NCBI GenBank assembly: GCA_900491605.1
Contig: UESW01004375.1
Coordinates: forward strand, 763,034-827,033
Length of the DNA: 64,000 nucleotides
Source: Calamus simplicifolius
Taxonomy: Eukaryota; Streptophyta; Magnoliopsida; Arecales; Arecaceae
Reading direction: 5' to 3'
Part shown: in pieces, positions 58,901 through 64,000 of the stretch
Layout of the letters: the number at the start of each line of letters is the position of its first letter
How positions within the stretch are numbered: position 1 is the stretch's first letter
The notes under the pieces: generated by a model
What the model saw: only the letters and a program-made list of their open reading frames with translations
Told to the model about the DNA's origin: nothing
Databases searched by the model: none
Program-made: the position numbers and the translations under genes

Positions 58901-61900
58901 TATCAATAATCCTCTTTGTCATAAGATCCTGAAACAGAAATGATCAGGAAAGAATGATACAATTAAGAGTACGAGTGAGTTTACTAACAGACATCAAATT
59001 AAAAAAAATTTGGCAAACTTAATACGGATGATAAAGACAGTGTCGGTGTGGGATGGATAGTGCCAGAGCTAAGGACAAAAGAGGCGAAACCATTTACTAA
59101 GGTGACAAAGAAGGTAAGGTGTGTGATTTAAAGGTAGAAAAGAGACTGAATTACCTGTCATATAATCTATGGCATAGAGCAAGAAAGAAGACATGCATTA
59201 GTTTTACCTGATTCGGCAATGGCAGTGATAGATTGAGAAAAATTCCTTAGTCTTCTTGGTATTGGATAAATTTTGTATACTCATCTGCAGAAATTGTAGT
59301 CTGATCGAAAGACAAATGAGTGTCACTAGTAGCTACAACATGGGCAGACTGAGATCCAAATATTTTTTCTTTTGCAATTTTCAACAAGTTCGTTTAGTGT
59401 GACTTAGTTCATAACAATAATAGCATACTACTCCCCCTATGTCTTGAGTGACAGCATGCCGACTGTTGTCATTTCAACCACTGTTACTTCCACCTCTGCT
59501 GTTATTCTGAGAATGGGGTCAGCCAATTGTTCCATTGTTATGACCGACAAATGCACTAAAATGCTTTACAGTAAGACAAGAGCACCAATATCTATGTGAA
59601 GTATCCTGGTAAAGACCTCTTTTAAAGAGAATATCAGCACTAGACAAAATCTATGATTTGACACTTTCAAATTGAGGACTAAGACCAGCAAAAAACTCAT
59701 GACTGCCATCTGCTCACGCTAGTTTGCTGACTTTGATATTAGCACTAAAAGGTAACAAGGCATTCAATTCCTCATACGTATGTTTAAAGTTCATGAAATA
59801 GGCCCGAAGAGACTGATCCTATTGTTCAGTCCGATAAAATCCCTTGCACACATCATAAATACGAGAAATATTCTTTTTACCAGAATAAAGAAAAGCTAAA
59901 TACTCCATCAATTCTTTCATATACTTACAATGAGTGACAAGACGAACCATCAATAGAATTATGAATTTGCCAAAATATTGAGCATTAGTTCTTAGCCATT
60001 CAGTACAAGTATTATCAATGGGTGGATCCTCAATTAGATGATTATCTTTAGAAATACTTTGTAGATAAAGTTGAACAATTTTGCAACAATCTAAATAATT
60101 AGATCTATTCAACTTCTATTCAGTAATTTTATACAATGTAGGAATTACGCTAGGCATAACCAAGTTCTTTTGTTCAGCCATTATAATCTTGAATACAAGA
60201 AAATACAAGAGAGACAACCAGCAAAGCCAATATAACAGAAGCACAAAACAGAAATGGCAGCAGATCTAAAATATATATCGCAACACACCAACAAGAGAAA
60301 AGGACTTTCCTAGTGACAGATAAGGATGACCCAAAACAGATAAGAGATGGTGCAACTCACAGGCGTAAGCATGTGTGACTCACTCGCCAAGAATTAGATG
60401 ATCGACTTTTCTGGCCGACCAATCGGTAGTCTGCGCTCCAGATAAGAGGGGCAATGAGAATAGATTGTCACTCTAACAAGGTGACCCAAAAACGACAGCT
60501 ACTCTTAAGGGCAAAACCTCAAACCAAAACTGCTCTCTTGGGCAGTCAAAGGAATCAAAGGAAAAAAAAATTAGTCTGAAATTTTGATTTTCAGCTCTGA
60601 TACCATGTAACCAAAGAAGAGAAAATTTCTTCTTCTTTTCAATTGAGAAAGTGTATATATATATATACACACACACAATATTATGGAAGCTAAATTAGGA
60701 AAATATATCACTAATTCCTAAAAACAAGCCATTCCTACAATCAAGCTACTAATATAAATAACTCCTACAATCAAGCTATTCCTACAATCAAGCTACTGAT
60801 ATAATAACTCCTACAATCAAGTTATTCCTATAATCAAGCTACTGATATAAATAACCCCTACAATCAAGCTACTGATATACCAATTTACAGCCACAAATCT
60901 TGTATAATAGACATAGTGCCATTAGGCCTTTTGGTTGATCATTTGATCTAAAACAAATTAGTTTCAATCTTAAATTGATCAAAACCTAAAAAAAAAGGAT
61001 TAATATATATAGAAATTATGCAATATCACTAATAGATTGATGTCTAACAAGTGAAGCCTTCACATGAACCCATTTTGACTGAAATTTCAATGTCCAAGAA
61101 CAACTGCTGTTGGTGCTTTCTACAGATCATTGAAAAATTTAACACTTCTGGTGTCTTCAGTACAACTTATTGTCAACCAAACAACCATACCATAATCTGT
61201 TATATGCTTTCTCCATGTCTATGGAAAATCATAAGTAGGACCTTTTTATGAATAGTCAATCCACTACCATTGCACTTTAAGACTTGTCCATGCACATCAA
61301 GAACATTGCTATGAGCCTAAATGACTTAAGAAAATGACTAAAGCAAAGGACAACATCATACATTAGTGAAGGTACAACACTACATTCTCAATTTTTTCTT
61401 TGATTGGTCTTATGTGATGATATGGATGACATTGTTGTGCACTCAGCTCAATATCTCATACTTCTTTTCTGGGAAAGGGTTTTGCCATAACTTCATTTCA
61501 CAACCTGTTGCATCAATATTGCAAATCTGCATATCATTGCTCTCACTTTATTCTAAAATAACCATGTTGCTTGCATGCTAGATGTGGATCATTAACATAA
61601 ATGCTAGGTAAAAAAGCCAGCCTAATCCTTTCTAGTTAAATGGAAGAGATATCTACTTCCAAAGGCAAAAATATTAAGCTAAAAAAGGGCCTCCTCCTCA
61701 AAGATAGAATATCAATAATATTATTGTATATACATAAGATTGGATCATATATTAACACAATCTCCTCTGAACATGCAATGATCTTTGCCACATTTTCAAA
61801 TAACCATATTGCTATTATATTATTTATATATCAAAGAAATTTAACTGATATTGGTAAAATGAAAAAAAAAAGCGCTTTTGAAAAGACAGATCCTTATCTA

Positions 61901-62419
61901 ATACTACTTTACTACTCAACTCCGCCAAGACCGGTCCCAAGCCTGAATAAAGGAGGAGGGTCGCGTTAGGTAGCTAACAACCAGCATAAAACTCCGTTAG
62001 ATCCCTAAAACATGAATCTACTAAATCAAACTATGTGAAGATCCTTATCTAATATAGGTCATAATTTGATTTTTATGATAGATTCTTAATTTATATCAGA
62101 AAAAATTCTGTGGCTAATCATGATATAACTTTTCTATTGCATCAGTATCACAAATCCCAAAATCCAATTTAACCCTTTAAAATTTCTTCTGGGGAAGATC
62201 TTTGTAATGAGGTCTTATTTTGTTAGCTCTCTACAGAGATTTACAAAGGTTTCAAAGATAAAGAATAATTGGTGAACCTTTTTTTCAATAAAAAATTGAA
62301 GTTAAATTAGATAAGATATAAGATTGGAAGAGGAAAAGAGATTACTTGGAAACTGAGCAATCCTCGAGTTGCTTGACGTTGTCCTCAGCACCACCAAATC
62401 CTCCCCCGACTCTTGCCAT
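49340..62419 (-). CDS. Small two-helix membrane protein, 100 aa, function unknown
   Basis: Proposed exons 62419-62346 (74 nt) and 49568-49340 (229 nt), joined in phase. Exon 1 starts MARVGGGFGGAEDNVKQLED and ends at CCAA/GTAATC; exon 2 follows a T-rich tract and CTTGCAG. The joint codon AAT gives CSVSNALGTWFF. Two hydrophobic segments (about residues 29-45, WFFSVAGALVAIPVGI, and 50-69, LAPLVFFGTTGTMLDIIMGI) are linked by RKKS. A charged helix CEREHAERQMKLLEEQN and an acidic tail TETES follow. It has the look of a small conserved organelle or endomembrane protein, but I do not recognise the family. The intron of about 12.8 kb holds three retroelements; additional in-phase exons cannot be excluded. 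The exon 2 frame is fully open. Confidence 0.6.
49720..51420. other. Intron sequence, nothing specific
   Basis: AT-rich part of the proposed large intron. It contains several ACCCAAACC/ACCCAACCC motifs (49870-50000 and 50490-50560), as seen in common plant dispersed repeats, but no borders can be set. Confidence 0.35.
51470..51600. repeat. Tandem repeat inside the Copia LTR
   Basis: Three to four units of GATTATTGACCCTGATTTTC plus TCCACTAAACTT, about 30-35 bp each, some shortened. Confidence 0.8.
51652..52640 (-). pseudogene. Copia pol 3' remnant (RT palm, RNase H)
   Basis: Three frames with interruptions: 52640-52356 (94 codons, with the catalytic YVDD box), 52224-52018 (68 codons) and 51909-51652 (85 codons, ending SKLKMKDLYSPV). 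Stops and frameshifts separate them. The family resemblance to plant Ty1/Copia pol is clear. It cannot produce a working enzyme. Confidence 0.8.
52681..54160. other. Intron sequence, nothing specific
   Basis: No recognised domain, repeat or RNA. Short frames (52926-53141 on minus, 53430-53621 on plus) look random. Confidence 0.4.
54165..54638 (+). mobile_element. 5'-truncated LINE 3' end with RNase H
   Basis: Reads GQLLAAGGHGSIDISVP, KLQAAWTGISYAVRHLDYHR, LIIDGDSMTIIRWIR, HIYREANAAADWVASMVARY, stop at 54611-54613 and a poly(A) of 13 (54626-54638). It is the same LINE family as at 16595 and 25952. The RNase H part is open over 133 codons without any stop, so this is a recent insertion or simply too short to show damage. 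The Glu of the family's ELYAAW motif is Lys here (AKLQAAW). Confidence 0.85.
54639..55862. other. Intron sequence between retroelements
   Basis: No gene or repeat recognised; ordinary AT-rich DNA. Confidence 0.4.
55863..56138 (-). repeat. 3' LTR of the Copia element
   Basis: 276 bp, TG...CA. It contains a (GC)n(AC)n(AT)n microsatellite (55910-55955) and two to three repeats of ATCAAGCTACTGATATAAAT. Strongly similar to 60606-60907. Confidence 0.9.
55910..55955. repeat. Compound (CG)n(CA)n(TA)n microsatellite
   Basis: Alternating purine-pyrimidine run GCGCGC..CACACA..TATATA inside an LTR. The other LTR has TATATA..CACACA at the same place, so it grew after insertion. Confidence 0.9.
56139..56152 (-). 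other. Polypurine tract of the Copia element
   Basis: Minus strand AGCTTGAAGGGGAG immediately before the TGTTACAAG start of the 3' LTR. It overlaps the last pol codons. Confidence 0.8.
56146..60181 (-). pseudogene. Copia gag-pol, multiply broken
   Basis: The gag ATG at 60181 starts MAEQKNLVMPSVIPTLYKI, with an early TAG before KLNRSNYLDC. The zinc knuckle CYYCYELSHTKRTC (CX2CX4HX4C) lies near 59427-59386 and is followed by a stop. Integrase core and C-terminal parts lie at 58702-58484 (DDFSCMTWLYLMKSRSEL) and 58271-58047 (FVHDVHPRVSKLDPKSLKC, VFLGYS). The RT has LDIKNAFLHRDLQKEVYMEQ, SLYGLKQSSRAWFEKF and the catalytic YVDDIVITG; then LLKYFLRIEVSRSKRGIFLS. RNase H ends in NKLGMIDIYTPA with a stop at 56146-56148. 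A typical plant Ty1/Copia polyprotein, not functional. Confidence 0.9.
60594..60605 (-). other. Primer binding site of the Copia element
   Basis: Minus strand TGGTATCAGAGC directly follows the 5' LTR end (GGTTACA). This is the classical initiator-Met-tRNA complementary site of plant Copia elements. Confidence 0.95.
60606..60907 (-). repeat. 5' LTR of the Copia element
   Basis: About 302 bp from TGTAACCAAAGAAGAG to about 60907, where the end reads TTGTATAA instead of TTGTAACA. It has one more ATCAAGCTA repeat unit than the 3' LTR. On the minus strand it would drive the element transcript. Confidence 0.85.
60908..62345. other. 5' part of the large intron
   Basis: AT-rich, with short frames of no recognised kind (for example 61640-61969). 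Nothing else is seen. Confidence 0.4.
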
Positions 62420-62540
62420 CTTTTGCTCCCTCTTTTCCAAATTCTTTCACCTTTTCTTCTAACCCAAAATCCTGTTAGTCTTTCCCTGCTGAAGAGATAC
62501 AGCTTGTCATGTAATCGGTTCAGCTCAGCTCAGATTTGTT
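62420..62540 (-). promoter_or_regulatory. Probable 5' leader of the small membrane-protein gene
   Basis: On the minus strand, purine-rich sequence AGAAGAAAAGGTGAAAGAAT leads to GGGAGCAAAAG and the ATG at 62419, the look of a plant 5' UTR. No clear TATA box is visible in the 150 bp before it. Confidence 0.35.
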
Positions 62541-64000
62541 AGAACTAAGTTTAAGGAGCTAATGTCAGATTTTTCTTTTTTCCTAGCTGCTTTCCATCTA
62601 AATCCAATTAGATTAGGTGTATGAAATTCGGGACACTAGGAATTATACATGAAACCTTGCCAGGGCATTCAAAAGATATCAAAAAATTGTTATATAACCT
62701 ACTGTAACAGCACATGCATTGCATGATACAATCATTATGATAAATAGAAGATTATTCCAATCAATATTGCACGACATCTCCTTACACATTTAGTCATAAA
62801 TTGAGCTGAATGTCAAGAAGCAAGAAGCTTATTTGACATCAAATTTAAGAATATTTTCTTATCAAATACCAGACAAACGTGTCAGAACTCTTAATGGTCA
62901 TGTAAGTTGGTGGAATAGGCCTAGCCTTTAAATTTTGTCTGAAAACATCCAAGATTCTTGCATGAAAATTGAAATGAAGGATTACTTTATCATATAAAAG
63001 TTGGGTAAACTATTCCACGAAGCAAATCATGGTTACTTTAAAAGATTTAGGAATCATAGAGTCAGACCAATCCTAATTTCTACCCAACCTAAGCTGGCCG
63101 TAGAGCTCCCAATACCGAGCAAGGATAGATAAAAGAATCAAGGTTAACCTATAGTTTGAAGAGATTATCGCCGAATCCAGATGCATTAAAGGGTCCACAG
63201 CGATCTCAGTCATTGTATGGACACAAAAGCTCGTAACATCAGCTAGACATTTCTTCGAACGGTGAGAATGCATGTGATGGTCCTAAAAGAAGTACCAACG
63301 AGTCGTTGGGATTGGAGAGATGGTATGCTAGTTTTATCGACCGATGATTGAGGCCGAGCGAAAACAAAAGGAGAGATGATGTGTGAGAGATGGGAGGGAA
63401 GGCAAGAAGCCAAGGAATCATCGTCGGTCAAATTAGAGAAAAGTACAATCGAGAACCTGAAGAGCGAAAAAAAAAAAAAAAGCTGCTGAGGGGAAGACGA
63501 GGGGCCATCATCGTCTTACCAGGATTTGGAGATTCCCAACCGCCTCCACACCCGTGAAGGAAATGAGAAGAATCGGACAGGGATTAGCCCAGTTTTATTT
63601 CACGGAGGTAGGAGTTGCATTGGGCGGAGCGGGGTCGAGCCGACTTCACATACTTCAATCGTGCTCCAATCTACATCGATTGTGGCTTGTTTTTATTTTT
63701 TATTTTTTTATTTTTATTTTTTTTGACTTACAGAGTAGCGGTTGGGCTAGTTTCAGAACTGGTTTGGTTGAAGTCAATCAAAATATAGATGGAAGAATTT
63801 TTGTTATGGTATGGCCAATATTTGGGAAATTCTATTTAGCCAGCACAAAATGCTTAGAAGCCCCTTATTTTTCTTTTTTTACTTAATAGCCCCCCAAAAT
63901 TACTTAGTAGCCCCCCTAAAGTTAAAAAATACCTAAACTACCACTTTCCCCCTTCACACCCCTCCTCCCCATAAAATTGCTCAGCATCCCCCCTTCCGAC
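62541..64000. other. Flanking region to window end
   Basis: No recognised gene. Minus-strand frames at 63073-63431 are short and lack domains. 63880-64000 has repeated AGCCCCCC blocks (TTAATAGCCCCCC, TTAGTAGCCCCCC), resembling the terminal part of a plant transposon that continues beyond the window. Confidence 0.4.

Larger units (their letters stand above)
55863..60907 (-). mobile_element. Complete but decayed Copia LTR retrotransposon
   Basis: About 5.05 kb with two LTRs (55863-56138 and 60606-60907), a Met-tRNA-type primer site, a polypurine tract (CTTGAAGGGGAG on the minus strand) and gag-pol in Copia order: gag, integrase, reverse transcriptase, RNase H. All frames carry stops or shifts. 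The flanking 5-mers (GTTTA on the left) do not repeat on the right, so no target duplication is claimed. It lies in the large intron of the minus-strand gene, in the same orientation. Confidence 0.9.

Noticed and set aside
55863..60907. GTTTA as target duplication of the Copia element
   Set aside because: The right flank (TAGAC after 60907) does not repeat it; right LTR end is altered.

Overview
This window is plant nuclear DNA that is dominated by transposable elements. Two host genes have a convincing exon structure. The rest is nested and fragmented retrotransposons in AT-rich intergenic sequence. Spliced genes with GT-AG introns, plant-type L1 LINEs with a C-terminal RNase H, Copia elements with a Met-tRNA primer site, Angela-like solo LTRs and GC-rich LTR arrays fit a large-genome angiosperm. 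I lean to a monocot, possibly a palm, but that is inference.

Layout. 1-716 is the end of an LTR built of GC-rich tandem repeats. 1916-7175 is a minus-strand LTR retrotransposon with two large LTRs (1.69 and 2.03 kb) that carry unequal tandem arrays. Its internal region is only 1.5 kb and keeps a broken gag start but no pol. 7176-10650 holds LINE RNase H debris and two partial Copia LTRs. 16595-24476 is a plus-strand L1-type LINE whose ORF1 is split by a 1,925-bp solo LTR with a perfect 5-bp target duplication (GTACG). 25952-31887 is a second member of the same LINE family on the minus strand, flanked by a 9-bp duplication. The two LINEs form a 6-kb tail-to-tail inverted repeat. 32410-36190 repeats, without several insertions, the host sequence of 10640-12310; with the 1140-1915 versus 25590-32410 match this shows an old segmental duplication about 23-24 kb apart. 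38074-40850 is a solo LTR (target duplication AATAC) that was itself invaded by a second copy of the 1.9-kb solo LTR (target duplication TGAGA).

Host genes. 43377-45178 (+) is a two-exon gene for a GT17-family glycosyltransferase (beta-1,4-mannosyl-glycoprotein N-acetylglucosaminyltransferase-like, 388 aa), with a tandem NAGNAG acceptor. On the minus strand, 62419-62346 and 49568-49340 join in phase to give a 100-aa small membrane protein that I do not recognise. Its proposed 12.8-kb intron holds a complete but decayed Copia element (55863-60907), a partial Copia (51421-52680) and a LINE 3' end (54165-54638). A 5' fragment of U2 snRNA flanked by 9-bp direct repeats lies just downstream (49168-49203).

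Nearly every long ORF in the GC-rich arrays (1-720, 2460-3600, 5540-7140) is a by-product of tandem repeats without stop codons, not a gene. No tRNA, rRNA, CRISPR or bacterial-type feature was seen.
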